A stretch of DNA of 64,000 nucleotides from Pseudomonas sp. Root562 (GTDB taxonomy: Bacteria; Pseudomonadota; Gammaproteobacteria; Pseudomonadales; Pseudomonadaceae). The stretch covers positions 241,430 through 305,429 of the forward strand of contig NZ_LMGK01000012.1 in the NCBI RefSeq assembly GCF_001427125.1, read 5' to 3'. A program made the translations under genes and the position numbers. Under the pieces are notes generated by a model. The model did no database searches, had not been told where the DNA came from, and saw only the letters and a list, made by a program, of their open reading frames with translations. Positions 46,860-56,559 of the stretch are shown here, one piece after another. Position 1 is the first letter of the stretch. Each line of letters starts with the position of its first letter.

Positions 46860-47441
46860 TTACTTTTCGAACCCGCTCGAAGGGAACATGTCGGTCCCCC
46901 GCCAACGCCGAACCGAACGCTGGAAGAACAAACTGTTGGGCACTTGCACCATCGCGCTGCCGGTGCCGAGCTCTTCGGCTTCGATCAATGTGGTGTAGAG
47001 CAGATTGATCGCCACGACACGGCCCTTGACCCCGGGTTTGTCGGTGGTGTCCACCAGTTCGACCACATCGCCCAGGCGAAACGGGCCAACGGTGAAAATC
47101 AGGATCGCGCACAGCAGATTCGACAACACACTCCACATGGCGAAAAACGCCACCGCCGCCACCGCGACAAAACCGGACAACGCCGTCCACAGCACCGTGG
47201 CCGACACTCCCAAGCGTTCCAGTACGAAAATCAGGGCACTGCCCATGATCAGCCAACGCAGGCCACCGCGTAGCGGCATCAGCAACTGTGGCGGGAACGG
47301 GTAGCGCTCGCCGAGGCGGGTCAGGCACTTGGCGACAAAACGCTGGGCCAGGTAACCGGCCAGCAGGATCAGCAGGATTTGCACGCCGAGCCATATCGGT
47401 TCGGCCCACATGGCCGGCAACGGAAGTCTGAAGGCCTCCAT
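46860..47441 (-). CDS. Small MscS-type mechanosensitive channel
   Basis: A 193-residue channel with three to four helices and the MscS core region VAFFAMWSVLSNLLCAILIF followed by GPFRLGDVVELVDTTDKPGV, the beta domain beneath the pore. The C-terminal cage is very short. Its start overlaps the yheS stop by one base (TGATG), so it is coupled to an ABC-F gene. Confidence 0.87.
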   Translation of the reverse strand: MEAFRLPLPAMWAEPIWLGVQILLILLAGYLAQRFVAKCLTRLGERYPFPPQLLMPLRGGLRWLIMGSALIFVLERLGVSATVLWTALSGFVAVAAVAFFAMWSVLSNLLCAILIFTVGPFRLGDVVELVDTTDKPGVKGRVVAINLLYTTLIEAEELGTGSAMVQVPNSLFFQRSVRRWRGTDMFPSSGFEK

Positions 47442-49351
47442 CAGGACAGCGCCTCCAGCTCCGCCTGCATGCTTTCCAGCAGTTCCAAAGCTTCCATCCA
47501 GGCCTCTTCCAGCTCCGCTTCGCGTACTTTGAGCTTGGCTTGTTCGGCCAGCAGATCACGCAAGTCGTTCTTGCGCGCCGACTCGTAGATGTCACTGTCA
47601 CCGAGGCTGGCATCGATCTTCGCCAGTTTCTCGTGCAGCTTGCCCAGCTCGGCTTCGAGCTTTTCCGCTTCACGCTTGTGCGGCGCCAGTTGCTGACGCA
47701 ACGCGGCTGCAGCCTGACGCTGGGCCTTCTTGTCGGTTTTGTCCGGATTGACCGGCGTATTGCTTACCGGCGCATTGCGCTGGCGGTAATCCACCAGCCA
47801 GCGGGTGTAGTCTTCCAGATCGCCGTCGAACTCTTCGACCTTGCCGTCCGCCACCAGATAAAAATTGTCGGTGGTGCTTTTGAGCAGGTGACGGTCGTGG
47901 GAAACCACCAATACCGCGCCACTGAATTCCTGCAAGGCCATGGTCAGCGCCAGGCGCATTTCCAGGTCCAGGTGGTTGGTCGGCTCATCGAGCAGCAGCA
48001 GGTTCGGCCGATCCCAGGCGATCAACGCCAGCGCCAGGCGCGCCTTCTCGCCACCGGAGAAATTCAGCACCGGCTCGTCGATTCGCGCGCCTCGGAAGTC
48101 GAAACCACCGAGGAAGTCGCGCAGGGTTTGTTCGCGTTCGGTGGGTGCCAGGCGCTGCAAATGCAGCAACGGACTGGCTTTGGAATCCAGCGAGTCCAAC
48201 TGATGCTGGGCGAAGTAACCGACCACGGTGTTCTCACCACGGGTCAACCGACCCGCCAGCGGCGACAGCTCGCCTGCAAGGTTCTTGATCAGGGTCGATT
48301 TGCCGGCACCGTTCGGCCCGAGCAAACCGATCCGTGCACCGGGGGTCAGTTGCAGCTTGACCTTCTCCAGCACCGCTTTGTCGCCGTAACCCAGGCGAGC
48401 ATCAGACAGGTCGATCAGTGGGCTGGAAATTTTCTGCGATTCGCGGAACACAAAATCGAACGGCGAATCGACGTGAGCCGCGGTCAGCTCTTCCATCCGC
48501 TCCAGCGCCTTGATCCGGCTCTGGGCCTGACGGGCCTTGGTAGCCTGGGCCTTGAAGCGGGCGATGTAGCTTTCCATGTGCGCACGTTGCGCCTGCTGCT
48601 TCTCATAGGCCTGCTGTTGCTGGGCCAGGCGTTCGGCGCGGGCGCGTTCGAAGGCACTGTAGCCACCGCGATACAGCGTGATCTTGCGCTGATCGACGTG
48701 GGCCACGTGATCGACCACGGCATCGAGGAAATCCCGGTCGTGGGAAATCAGCATCAAGGTGCCGGGGTAACTTTTGAGCCACTCTTCGAGCCAGATAATG
48801 GCATCGAGGTCCAAGTGGTTGGTCGGTTCGTCGAGCAGCAGCAGGTCCGATGGACACATCAAGGCCTGCGCCAGGTTCAGACGCATCCGCCAGCCACCGG
48901 AGAAATCCCCGACCTGACGATCCATCTGCTCGTTAGTGAAGCCCAGACCGGCCAGCAACTTGCGCGCCCGGGCATCGGCGGTGTAACCGTCGGCACTGTC
49001 GAGCTCGGAGTGCAGGCGGGCCTGTGCGGCACCGTCATGGGCCGCTTCGGCTGCCGCCAGGTCTCGCTGTACCTGGCGCAGGCGCAAGTCGCCATCGAGC
49101 ACGTAGTCGACCGCCAGGCGATCGAGCGTGTCGACCTCTTGGCGCATGTGGGCGATACGCCAGTCGCCCGGCAGCAAGCAATCACCCGAATCCGGGTGCA
49201 GTTCACCCCGAAGCAAGGCGAACAGGCTCGATTTGCCGGCGCCGTTGGCACCGATGAGGCCGGCTTTCTGGCCGGCGTGCAGGGTCAGCTCGGCGTCTTC
49301 TAGCAGACGTTGCGGGCCACGCTGTAAAGTCAGGTTCTGAAGTCGAATCAT
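47441..49351 (-). CDS. ABC-F family ATPase, YheS type
   Basis: A 636-residue cytoplasmic protein with two ATPase domains and no membrane part, as in ribosome-acting ABC-F proteins. Walker A motifs GANGAGKSS and GPNGAGKST; signatures FSGGWRMRL and FSGGEKARL. The linker between domains and a C-terminal coiled coil (after about 540, ending with helices of KREAEKLEAELGK type) fit YheS. I use the ATG at 49351 (MIRLQNLTLQRG). Function at stalled ribosomes is inferred from the family. Confidence 0.93.
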   Translation of the reverse strand: MIRLQNLTLQRGPQRLLEDAELTLHAGQKAGLIGANGAGKSSLFALLRGELHPDSGDCLLPGDWRIAHMRQEVDTLDRLAVDYVLDGDLRLRQVQRDLAAAEAAHDGAAQARLHSELDSADGYTADARARKLLAGLGFTNEQMDRQVGDFSGGWRMRLNLAQALMCPSDLLLLDEPTNHLDLDAIIWLEEWLKSYPGTLMLISHDRDFLDAVVDHVAHVDQRKITLYRGGYSAFERARAERLAQQQQAYEKQQAQRAHMESYIARFKAQATKARQAQSRIKALERMEELTAAHVDSPFDFVFRESQKISSPLIDLSDARLGYGDKAVLEKVKLQLTPGARIGLLGPNGAGKSTLIKNLAGELSPLAGRLTRGENTVVGYFAQHQLDSLDSKASPLLHLQRLAPTEREQTLRDFLGGFDFRGARIDEPVLNFSGGEKARLALALIAWDRPNLLLLDEPTNHLDLEMRLALTMALQEFSGAVLVVSHDRHLLKSTTDNFYLVADGKVEEFDGDLEDYTRWLVDYRQRNAPVSNTPVNPDKTDKKAQRQAAAALRQQLAPHKREAEKLEAELGKLHEKLAKIDASLGDSDIYESARKNDLRDLLAEQAKLKVREAELEEAWMEALELLESMQAELEALS

Positions 49352-49401
49352 AATGGCGGCGGAGTCTACCAGCTTCGCTCGCAACTGGCGCGAGTAGCAC
49401 T

Positions 49402-49866
49402 ATGTCCTCTGACCTGTGGAGCTTTTCCCTCACTACCTACGCCCGCCCGGGTGTCGAGCAGGCGTGCCTGCAATTGCAGGCGGCGGGAGTCAATGTCTGC
49501 CTGCTGCTGTGCGCGGCTTGGCTGGAGGAGCGAAGAATCAGCTGTAACGAACAGCGCTTGCAGCAACTTCGAGAGATAGCCCGAACCTGGGATGCGGATG
49601 TCGTGCGACCGTTACGGGCGCTGCGCATGCAATGGAAAGACGCGGCAGCAAGAGACGCCGGGTTGCATACGTTGCGCGAGCAAGTGAAGACGTTGGAGCT
49701 GGAAGCCGAACGGCATTTGCTACAGCGACTGGAGCAAACGACCCAAAACTGGCCGCAGGAAGAGACGGCCGATCTATCGGCCTGGCTGGAAGGCGTGACG
49801 GCAGACGCCGCCCACCTCGACCGCAACGCGCTGCATCAGCTGCGCGTCGCGGTAACCGGCACTTAG
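49402..49866 (+). CDS. TIGR02444 family protein
   Basis: A 154-residue protein of a family found mainly in pseudomonads and relatives, starting MSSDLWSFSLTTYARPGVEQ with the conserved CLLLCAAWLEERRI. It is helical and without signal peptide. It is divergent from yheS and its end overlaps the algP end by four bases. The function is unknown. Confidence 0.87.
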   Translation: MSSDLWSFSLTTYARPGVEQACLQLQAAGVNVCLLLCAAWLEERRISCNEQRLQQLREIARTWDADVVRPLRALRMQWKDAAARDAGLHTLREQVKTLELEAERHLLQRLEQTTQNWPQEETADLSAWLEGVTADAAHLDRNALHQLRVAVTGT

Positions 49867-51032
49867 GAAGCGCTGGTAGGCGTGGAGGTTGCTGCGCTCG
49901 GAACAGCGGCCGGCGTTGGTGCTGGCGCAGTTGTCGAGGTGCTGGCCGTCGAAGCAGGTGCTGCAGCGGGAGCCGGAGTGGCTGGCTTGGCAACAGGTGC
50001 GGTCGCGGGCTTGGCGGCAACCGGTTTTTTCACTGCGGGTTTGGCGGCTGGTTTAGCAGCAGGTTTGGCCGCTGGTTTTGCTGCAACTGGTTTGGCAGCG
50101 GGTTTGGCGGCGGCCGGTTTGGCGGCGCTGGCAGTTGCCGGTTTGGCGGCAGTGGCAGGTTTTGCCGCAGCCGTTTTAGCGGCCGGTTTGGCAGCGGGTT
50201 TAGCCGGTGCTTTCGCCGCAGGTTTTGCTGCAGGTTTTGCTGCTGGTTTAGCCGCAGGCTTGGCCGCGGTTTTGGCCGCAACCGGTTTGGCTGCCGGCTT
50301 GGCAGCAGGCTTCGCCGCGGCGGTTCTGGCAGCAGGTTTTGCAGCGGATTTAGCGGCTGGTTTTGCGGCTGGTTTAGCGGCAGTTTTTACCGCCGGTTTT
50401 GCGGCTGGTTTTGCTGCAGCGGTTTTTGCCGCGGCAGGTTTTGCAGCCGCTGTTTTTGCAGCAGCCGGCTTGGCAGCAACAGGTTTGGCAGCAGCAGTTC
50501 TCGCAGCAGGTTTTGCAGCTGGTTTGGCAGCCGCCGTTTTAGCGACAGGTTTGGCGGCAGGTTTGGCCGGTGCTTTTGCGGCAGCCGGTTTGGCAGCGGC
50601 TTTCTTCGCAGGGGCCGCGGCTGACTTGGCCGAACGCAGGGTCAACGCCTTGCCGACAGCCTCTTGTACACGACCAATGCCCTGAGCCAGTTTCAGGCTC
50701 TCTTGAGCGTCGCGCTTGAGTTGCAGAATGTAGCCACGAGTGTCCGACTGGCGCTCTTTGAGAGCATCAAGCAGGTCTTCGAGTTCCTTCACTCCTTCCT
50801 TGGCTTTGGCTTGCGCCTTGGCCTTGCCGGCTGCCGCGGCGTCCTGCAATTTGGTGCGGGATTTATGCAATTTTTCCTGCGCTTTTCCGCGCTGCTTTTC
50901 CAGCTTGGCGAGCAGTTTTTCAGCATCAGCCAAGGCTTCGGAACAAGCGTTTTCCAGATGCTCGAGCAAGCTGCCCGAGAGTTGTTGGAGCAGGTGCAAC
51001 GGAGTGTTTACTGGCTTCTTGGTGGCCGACAT
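49863..51032 (-). CDS. algP: AlgP, histone H1-like alginate regulatory protein
   Basis: A 389-residue DNA-binding protein. The N-terminal part (1-135, MSATKKPVNTPLHLLQQLSG onward) is a charged helical coiled coil. From about 136 the sequence is a long run of KPAAK-type repeats, as in eukaryotic histone H1 tails, ending in an Ala-Pro-Thr-rich tail (AAPASTASTSTTAPAPTPAA). P. aeruginosa AlgP has the same design and affects alginate gene expression. Repeat number is unstable in such genes; the long plus-strand frames over this region are shadows. Confidence 0.95.
   Translation of the reverse strand: MSATKKPVNTPLHLLQQLSGSLLEHLENACSEALADAEKLLAKLEKQRGKAQEKLHKSRTKLQDAAAAGKAKAQAKAKEGVKELEDLLDALKERQSDTRGYILQLKRDAQESLKLAQGIGRVQEAVGKALTLRSAKSAAAPAKKAAAKPAAAKAPAKPAAKPVAKTAAAKPAAKPAARTAAAKPVAAKPAAAKTAAAKPAAAKTAAAKPAAKPAVKTAAKPAAKPAAKSAAKPAARTAAAKPAAKPAAKPVAAKTAAKPAAKPAAKPAAKPAAKAPAKPAAKPAAKTAAAKPATAAKPATASAAKPAAAKPAAKPVAAKPAAKPAAKPAAKPAVKKPVAAKPATAPVAKPATPAPAAAPASTASTSTTAPAPTPAAVPSAATSTPTSAS
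49940..50630. repeat. Coding tandem-repeat tract of algP
   Basis: Imperfect 12-15-base repeats encoding KPAAK/KTAAAKPA units, spread over about 690 bases. Such tracts change length by slippage or unequal recombination, so the copy number may vary between strains and may be misassembled. Confidence 0.9.
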
Positions 51033-51226
51033 GGTTTACCTCCTGGCTGAAGTGAGTTGCGGCTCATACTAGACCTCTGCTGCAACCGCCGCTAGGGCAT
51101 GTTGACACTATCGAAAGCGGTGCGTTGCAAACCAGCGAAAATCTTCTTCGTCGACGCAAAAAGCAGTTCACCTTTCAGTCTCTTCACACTGGCATAATCG
51201 CCCGCATTCCAGGTTGGAGAGTGCCC

Positions 51227-51892
51227 ATGTCGCGCTACCTTTTTTTATCGCTGTGGGTAATTTTTTCGGCGGCTCATGCTGCTGAAAAAGCCCAGGAAAA
51301 TGACGCCCACGATCTCGCATACAGTCTGGGCGCGAGCCTGGGCGAGCGCTTGCGCCAAGAGGTTCCCGACCTGCAACTCAAGGCGTTGGTCGAAGGCCTT
51401 CAACAAGCCTACCAAGGCAAACCACTGGCATTGAAAGAGGAGCGCATCGAGCAGATTCTCACCGAGCACGAAGCCCGGGTCGCCATGCAATCGCCTGCGC
51501 CGCAGAGCGAACTGGCACTGGAAAACGAGCAACGATTTCTCGCCGATGAAAAAGCCAAACCCGGTGTTCGCGAATTGGCCGATGGCATTCTGCTGACCGA
51601 GTTGGCACCCGGGACTGGCGTCAAGGCCGGGCCGAACGGCAAGGTGCAGGTGTTGTACATCGGTCGCCTTCCCGACGGCACAGTGTTCGACCAGAACAGT
51701 CAGCCGCAGTGGTTCAGTCTTGATAGCGTGATCAGTGGCTGGCGCACTGCGTTGCAGCAAATGCCGGTCGGCGCAAAATGGCGCCTGGTGATTCCTTCGG
51801 CACAAGCCTATGGCGCCGAGGGTGCTGGCGACCTGATCGCGCCTTTCACACCACTGGTCTTCGAAGTCGAGTTACGCGGCGCTACCGGTTGA
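51227..51892 (+). CDS. FKBP-type peptidyl-prolyl isomerase
   Basis: A 221-residue exported isomerase. Signal peptide MSRYLFLSLWVIFSAAHA, an N-terminal dimerisation region (AHDLAYSLGASLGERLRQEV), and a C-terminal FKBP domain (about 125-220) with VQVLYIGRLPDGTVFDQNSQ and MPVGAKWRLVIPSAQAYGAE. The start at 51227 follows TTGGAGAGTGCCC. The P. aeruginosa counterpart sits in the same place between algP and algQ. Confidence 0.9.
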   Translation: MSRYLFLSLWVIFSAAHAAEKAQENDAHDLAYSLGASLGERLRQEVPDLQLKALVEGLQQAYQGKPLALKEERIEQILTEHEARVAMQSPAPQSELALENEQRFLADEKAKPGVRELADGILLTELAPGTGVKAGPNGKVQVLYIGRLPDGTVFDQNSQPQWFSLDSVISGWRTALQQMPVGAKWRLVIPSAQAYGAEGAGDLIAPFTPLVFEVELRGATG

Positions 51893-51903
51893 AAGCAGAA
51901 ATG

Positions 51904-51938
51904 AAAACGGCGTGCCTTGGCACGCCGTTTCGGGTTTT
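51904..51938. terminator. Terminator between FKBP and algQ genes
   Basis: Stem AACGGCGTGCC/GGCACGCCGTT with a short loop; it ends CGGGTTTT on the plus strand and is preceded by an A-run, so it can serve both convergent genes. Confidence 0.85.
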
Positions 51939-51950
51939 GCACGAAGCGCT

Positions 51951-52409
51951 TCAGGCCTGGACCGAATCGGCTTCCTTGTGAGCGGTGTGCAGCACTTCGA
52001 TCAGGCAGTCTTCCAGTTCGAAGCGTTCATGCAACAGGCCGCCGAGCTCCTTGAACTTCTCTGCGACGCACTTGCCTTCATCGCACAGGTCGTTGAACGC
52101 GAGGAGTTTCTCGGTGATGACATCGATGCGTGGGTAGAGGGTCTCGGCAAGCTCCAGACCACGCTTGTCGTTGAAGGCCTTGGCCTCGCCCGTCAGCTGT
52201 TCGTAGATCTCGAAGTGCCCGGCAGAAACGTAGTCGACCAGCACGCCGCAGAATTCCTGCAAAGGTTTTCTGTTTTCGCCCAAAGCTTCAGGCTTTGCAC
52301 CGAGCTTGTCGTAGGCGTCGATCAGCTCCTTGCGCTCCTGCAACCAGCGATCGATCAACAGGTGCACTCCACCCCAGCGTTCCTGAGCATTCTGACAACT
52401 TTCGAGCAT
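51951..52409 (-). CDS. algQ: AlgQ (Rsd family), anti-sigma-70 regulator
   Basis: A 152-residue cytoplasmic protein of the Rsd/AlgQ family, which binds sigma-70 and influences alginate, polyphosphate and siderophore production in P. aeruginosa. Recognised by [20 protein letters not shown] at the start, [20 protein letters not shown] in the C-terminal half, and length. The start at 52409 follows GGAAGAGAGATCACC. It is transcribed on the same strand as the hem-dsbB genes, about 170 bases downstream of dsbB. Confidence 0.95.
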   Translation of the reverse strand: MLESCQNAQERWGGVHLLIDRWLQERKELIDAYDKLGAKPEALGENRKPLQEFCGVLVDYVSAGHFEIYEQLTGEAKAFNDKRGLELAETLYPRIDVITEKLLAFNDLCDEGKCVAEKFKELGGLLHERFELEDCLIEVLHTAHKEADSVQA

Positions 52410-52580
52410 GGTGATCTCTCTTCCCTTGTGGGTCAGCTGCTCTATGCCTGTTCGCCTCTTGTAATGGGCGGTCAGGCAGAGCGTCATCGAGCAACATAAT
52501 TCCAATGACACGTGCGGGCCAGATTATGCCCGCACGACTGTGGCTTCAAGGTACGCACGCGATAAAGTTCATACAAGTGT

Positions 52581-53132
52581 TTAATCGCGTGCCAGGGCGT
52601 GATGCGACGAATCGCCGCCGAGTGGTCGCCGCACGCTGATCCGCACAAGTCGCAACAGCTGGTAAACCGCGAGAATCATCATTGCCACGAAGAACAGCAA
52701 ACTCCATTCAGGAAGGCTCAGGTCGAACAAGGTCCAGGCGACTTGTCGGCAATCGATCGAGCCGTTGAACATCAGGCGCAGGATGCACGTCCAGGGCGCA
52801 TTGGCGAATACCTCAGGCAGATCCGGAACACATGTCGAGAGCTGATGCGCCGGATCGCTCTGGAGCAAAACCTGCCGCCACGCAGTCACGGTACCGGCCA
52901 GGCTGCAGACAAGATTCAGCAACCAATAGAGGAATGCCCCGAGACGGCCCGGCCCATGCACCGCCGCGATCAGGCAGACGCCCGTCAGCAACGCCAGGCA
53001 GAGTCGCTGCAACAGGCACAACCCGCAAGGCTTCAGACCCACGGCATATTGCAGATAGTAAGACACGCCCAGCACCAGGGCGCCCGCAATGAAAAGTGCA
53101 AAAAACAAGGAGCGTGAGCAGGCCAACGACAT
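52581..53132 (-). CDS. dsbB: Disulfide bond formation protein DsbB
   Basis: Inner-membrane quinone reductase that reoxidises DsbA. 183 residues, four helices. Active-site pairs: CGLC (36-39) in the first periplasmic loop and Cys101 with Cys128 (in SIDCRQVAWTLF) in the second. Pseudomonads have two DsbB paralogues; this one, in the hem-alg cluster, is often called DsbH in P. aeruginosa. A 250-base leader without a supported gene separates it from hemY; it contains a small hairpin TAGTCCTTTGTAGGACTA at 53262-53279. Confidence 0.93.
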   Translation of the reverse strand: MSLACSRSLFFALFIAGALVLGVSYYLQYAVGLKPCGLCLLQRLCLALLTGVCLIAAVHGPGRLGAFLYWLLNLVCSLAGTVTAWRQVLLQSDPAHQLSTCVPDLPEVFANAPWTCILRLMFNGSIDCRQVAWTLFDLSLPEWSLLFFVAMMILAVYQLLRLVRISVRRPLGGDSSHHALARD

Positions 53133-53382
53133 GGCTTTTCCGTAACAATTAAGGACAGATAGCTACGGTAGAGGAAAGCGCGCAAGCCTTTCAAGGCAGG
53201 TGGACAGCGACACTTCAGCAAGGACGTAGGGAATTCCCGACAGAAGCTAGAAGATTAGGTGTAGTCCTTTGTAGGACTATGCTTAAGATGCGATAGGAAG
53301 ACAAAAACAGACTGGTTTTCGCCATTCTGTATTGCCTTCCATGCAGAATTCGCCAACGGACAAACGCGACAACTTCCCGCCA

Positions 53383-54621
53383 TCAAGCGTGAGCGAGTAC
53401 CGGTAACGGCGCTGCCAGCAAGCGCTCGTCCAGCAAGCCCAAGCCCTCCTGGAACAACTGGTTGCTGCGTTCGGTGTCGCCCATTTGCGCCAGCAGCCGC
53501 GCCAGCTCGGCGCAGGCTTCCGGATTGCGCTGCACACGCAGGCTGCTCTCCAGATAATCCCGCGCCTTGCCCCACAGGCTGGATTGCAGACACAGACGCC
53601 CCAGGGTCAGTAACAGGCTCGGGTCGGCGGGATGATCCTTGAGCCAGCCTTCGGCGATTTGTAGCTGACGCGCCGGATCATTGCCACGCACCAATCCGTA
53701 GAGACGCGCCAAGTGGCTGTCGTAGCTGCGCTTGAGCGCCGTGCGCAAGACCTCTTCGGCCTCAGCCTGAGCGCCCAACTGACGGAGTTGCTCAGCATAG
53801 GCCAGCACCAGCTGCGGCTCCTGGCGTTGAGCAGACGTCAGTTGCTGCCAGGCGCGTTCGAGCGCTTGCAAACCGACGGTACCATCCGCTTCCCGATGCG
53901 CTGCCAGGGACAGGTTTTCACCCCAGGCACGACGCTCCAGTTCGGCCAGTTCAGCCTTGGGCAGGACTTTATCCTTGCGCAACTCCGGCAACAGGCGGAT
54001 TACCGCCGACCAATCGCCTCGTTGCTGGTGCAGGCGCTGCAACTGGCGCAGCATCTGTGCGTTATGCGGATGGCGCTCATGCATCGCTTGCAGGGTGGCC
54101 AGGGCACCCTCGGTATCACCACGGTCGGTCTGCAATTGCGCGTGATTCAGGGCAATCGCCAACTCGGCCTGAGGTTGACGCTCCAGAGCGCGCTCCAGCA
54201 GGTTGTCGCTCTCTTCATATAAGCCTTGTTCGTTGGCTGCGCGGGCAGCGCCGAGGTAGTACAGCAACGGTTGGCGCTCGGCCTCCGCGGCGCGATGCAA
54301 ATGCCGCTGCGCACTGGCCCAGCGACCTTCGGCCAGATCGAGTTGCCCGTGCTCGATAGCGACCTGCACCCGACGACTGCGATTGCGTCGCGACCAGGGA
54401 TTGACCACGCCACCGGAAGTCGTCACCAACTCGATCAACGCCTTGATGCCCCAGAACACCAGCCAGAGCACCGCAATCAACGCCAGCGTTGCCCACAGGC
54501 TCGATTCGAAGCGGAAGCTCTTGTAGGCAATCAGCACGTAACCGGAATGTTCGGCGATCGCCAGTCCCAGCGCAGCGGCGGCAGCGATGACCAGAAACAC
54601 GATCACATAGAGACGCTTCAT
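53383..54621 (-). CDS. hemY: HemY, TPR-containing membrane protein
   Basis: A 412-residue protein with two N-terminal helices (VIVFLVIAAAAALGLAIAEH and LWATLALIAVLWLVFWG) and tetratricopeptide repeats after about 90. It is the proteobacterial HemY, not protoporphyrinogen oxidase; it is thought to organise late haem enzymes. It overlaps hemX as ATGA and is the last gene of the hemC-D-X-Y operon. Confidence 0.92.
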   Translation of the reverse strand: MKRLYVIVFLVIAAAAALGLAIAEHSGYVLIAYKSFRFESSLWATLALIAVLWLVFWGIKALIELVTTSGGVVNPWSRRNRSRRVQVAIEHGQLDLAEGRWASAQRHLHRAAEAERQPLLYYLGAARAANEQGLYEESDNLLERALERQPQAELAIALNHAQLQTDRGDTEGALATLQAMHERHPHNAQMLRQLQRLHQQRGDWSAVIRLLPELRKDKVLPKAELAELERRAWGENLSLAAHREADGTVGLQALERAWQQLTSAQRQEPQLVLAYAEQLRQLGAQAEAEEVLRTALKRSYDSHLARLYGLVRGNDPARQLQIAEGWLKDHPADPSLLLTLGRLCLQSSLWGKARDYLESSLRVQRNPEACAELARLLAQMGDTERSNQLFQEGLGLLDERLLAAPLPVLAHA

Positions 54622-55775
54622 GGCGTAGCCTCCTGCGCGGTATTCGCGGCAGGTTTGGCCAGCGGCTTGATCGAATCTTCGGCATTGACGTTACGTCGCT
54701 GCAGGTAACCCTGCACCGCACTCAGGGTCCCGGTCAGATCCGGGGTGACCACCGTGACGGGCTGCGTACTCAGTTCGGCCACCTGTTCGAGCATCACTTT
54801 GCTTTGCGGGTTGTCCGGGTTGAAATTGCCCTTGAGCACATCCCGCGCCTCGTCCAGCGCCTGGCTGTAAACCGCGGCCTGGCCATTGAGCGCAGCCCAT
54901 TGTGCCTGTTCAAGTGCCAGGCTCAGCGCCAGGCGCACCTGGCTCAGGCTCTGGCCTGCCAGCAACGGACGAACATTCTTGTCGGCGTTGAAATCGATGC
55001 GGATGTAGCGCGAGATCTGATCCCACCATTGCGCCCAGCGACTGGCGCCGTCGCCATCTGCAGTCAGCCCGAGCAGGGATTCGCCGCGGTCCTTGTACTC
55101 GGGTGCGAGCTCGGTGAGGCTGATCACTTGATCGCGCAATGCGCCCAACCGCAGGAACAAACCGGTGCGATCGGGCTGCTCAGTGCTGCGCAAGGCCACC
55201 AGGGTTTTCGCTACTTGTTCGCGCGCGGCAAACGAACCCGGATCATTCTGTTCGCGGAGAATCTCATCGGCACCCTCCACCAGCGCCTGGGCACTGCTGA
55301 TGTCCTGCAATGCCGACAGCCGCAGGCTGGCCAGGCGCAACAAGTGCTCGGCTTCGGCCAGACGCCAGTCCTTGCGACTGGCACCGAGAACCGTTTCCAG
55401 ACGTTGATTGAGTCGCTGTTGATCACCCTGCAACTGAATCACCAGACGGCTGCGCTCTTCCAGCACATCGGCGCCGGGCAGTTGTTCCAGACGCGCGCTC
55501 AGGCGCTGTTCATTGAGCTTCAGGCTCTGCGCCTCGTCACTCAACGCCTGCACCTGGCTCAGTTGTTGTTGGTTGGTCGCCTGCAGGTGACGCACCTGCC
55601 AGACACCCCAACCACCTACCGCAATGCCGGCGGCACCCAGCAGTATGGCGACGATCGCCAGTCCATTGCCTCGGCGCGGCTCGGCAGCAGGAGGCAGCGC
55701 TTCATCAAGAGGAGTATCAACCGGCGCATCTGGCACAGGCCGCGAGTCATTTTTTGGCAAGGCTGTTTCGCTCAC
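54618..55775 (-). CDS. hemX: HemX, uroporphyrinogen-III C-methyltransferase-like membrane protein
   Basis: A 385-residue single-pass membrane protein. A hydrophilic N-terminus is followed by a helix (about 37-58, LAIVAILLGAAGIAVGGWGV) and a coiled coil, then a domain of unknown function. It lacks methyltransferase motifs despite the historical name. The start is a GTG at 55775. It sits 16 bases after hemD and overlaps hemY. Confidence 0.92.
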   Translation of the reverse strand: MSETALPKNDSRPVPDAPVDTPLDEALPPAAEPRRGNGLAIVAILLGAAGIAVGGWGVWQVRHLQATNQQQLSQVQALSDEAQSLKLNEQRLSARLEQLPGADVLEERSRLVIQLQGDQQRLNQRLETVLGASRKDWRLAEAEHLLRLASLRLSALQDISSAQALVEGADEILREQNDPGSFAAREQVAKTLVALRSTEQPDRTGLFLRLGALRDQVISLTELAPEYKDRGESLLGLTADGDGASRWAQWWDQISRYIRIDFNADKNVRPLLAGQSLSQVRLALSLALEQAQWAALNGQAAVYSQALDEARDVLKGNFNPDNPQSKVMLEQVAELSTQPVTVVTPDLTGTLSAVQGYLQRRNVNAEDSIKPLAKPAANTAQEATP

Positions 55776-55791
55776 GTATCCATCCTTTGCA

Positions 55792-56559
55792 TTAGAGAAC
55801 GGGCACGGGATGCTCCCGTAACGCCGTCAGCAAAGCCGCGGCGCTCGCACCACGACAATCCACAACTTTGAGGGCTCCGGCGGCACGTGCCAGCTCGGCG
55901 ACCCTGGGGCTTGGTACAAACAACGGCAACTGCGCCAATTGCGGCCAGGCATCGCCAGCCAATTGATGCAGGTGCTCAAAACCCTGTCCACTGCTGACCA
56001 CCAGTGCGTTCAGGCGTTCCGCTTCGATCCGGTCCGGCAGCGCTGCCGACGGGTACATCGGCAACTGGCGGCGGTACAACTCCAGATACTCGACACTAGC
56101 ACCTCGCTCACGCAAGCGCTCGGCCAGCAGTTCGCGCCCGCCCTCGCCGCGCAGGATCAGAACCTCGGGATCCGGCCGGGCAAGAGCCTCGCGCAGCGCT
56201 GCAAGTTCAAGCAAGGCTTCGCTGTCGTCCCCATCATCCGGGAAGCTCACGTCCAGGCCTTGATCTTCAAGGATCTGCGCCGTCGCGGCACCGACACTGA
56301 ACCACTTCACACCCATTGCTTGCGAGCCGGAGCGTTCGAGCAATTCGACGCCGATTCGCGCAGCAGGCTTGCTGACCACGATCACCGCGCAAAATCGTTC
56401 GAGGTTGCGAATCACGCCTAGCATTCTGTCAGAGGCAGGGATCGGCACGATGTCCAAAAGCGGCAAGCTGCTGCTGAAAATCCCCTGCCCGGCCAGAAAA
56501 CGGCTCAGGGCTGCCGACTCATCCGCCGGACGCGTCAGCAGCAAGCGCCAGCCGGTCAC
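55792..56559 (-). CDS. hemD: Uroporphyrinogen-III synthase
   Basis: Closes hydroxymethylbilane with ring inversion to uroporphyrinogen III. 255 residues, family order: [20 protein letters not shown] at the start, [17 protein letters not shown] and [20 protein letters not shown] in the middle, [17 protein letters not shown] in the second domain. The start is a GTG at 56559 overlapping the hemC stop. Confidence 0.94.
   Translation of the reverse strand: MTGWRLLLTRPADESAALSRFLAGQGIFSSSLPLLDIVPIPASDRMLGVIRNLERFCAVIVVSKPAARIGVELLERSGSQAMGVKWFSVGAATAQILEDQGLDVSFPDDGDDSEALLELAALREALARPDPEVLILRGEGGRELLAERLRERGASVEYLELYRRQLPMYPSAALPDRIEAERLNALVVSSGQGFEHLHQLAGDAWPQLAQLPLFVPSPRVAELARAAGALKVVDCRGASAAALLTALREHPVPVL

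Noticed and set aside
49632..50624. A 330-residue Gly/Arg/Phe-rich plus-strand frame
   Set aside because: It lies opposite the algP repeat tract, has no start signal, and its low-complexity composition is what the complement of KPAAK codons gives.
49882..50685. A 267-residue Ala/Gly-rich plus-strand frame
   Set aside because: Same reason: the antisense of the algP repeats; no ribosome site and no family pattern.
53255..53593. A 112-residue minus-strand frame in the dsbB leader
   Set aside because: It overlaps the end of hemY in another frame and lacks a ribosome site and any motif.
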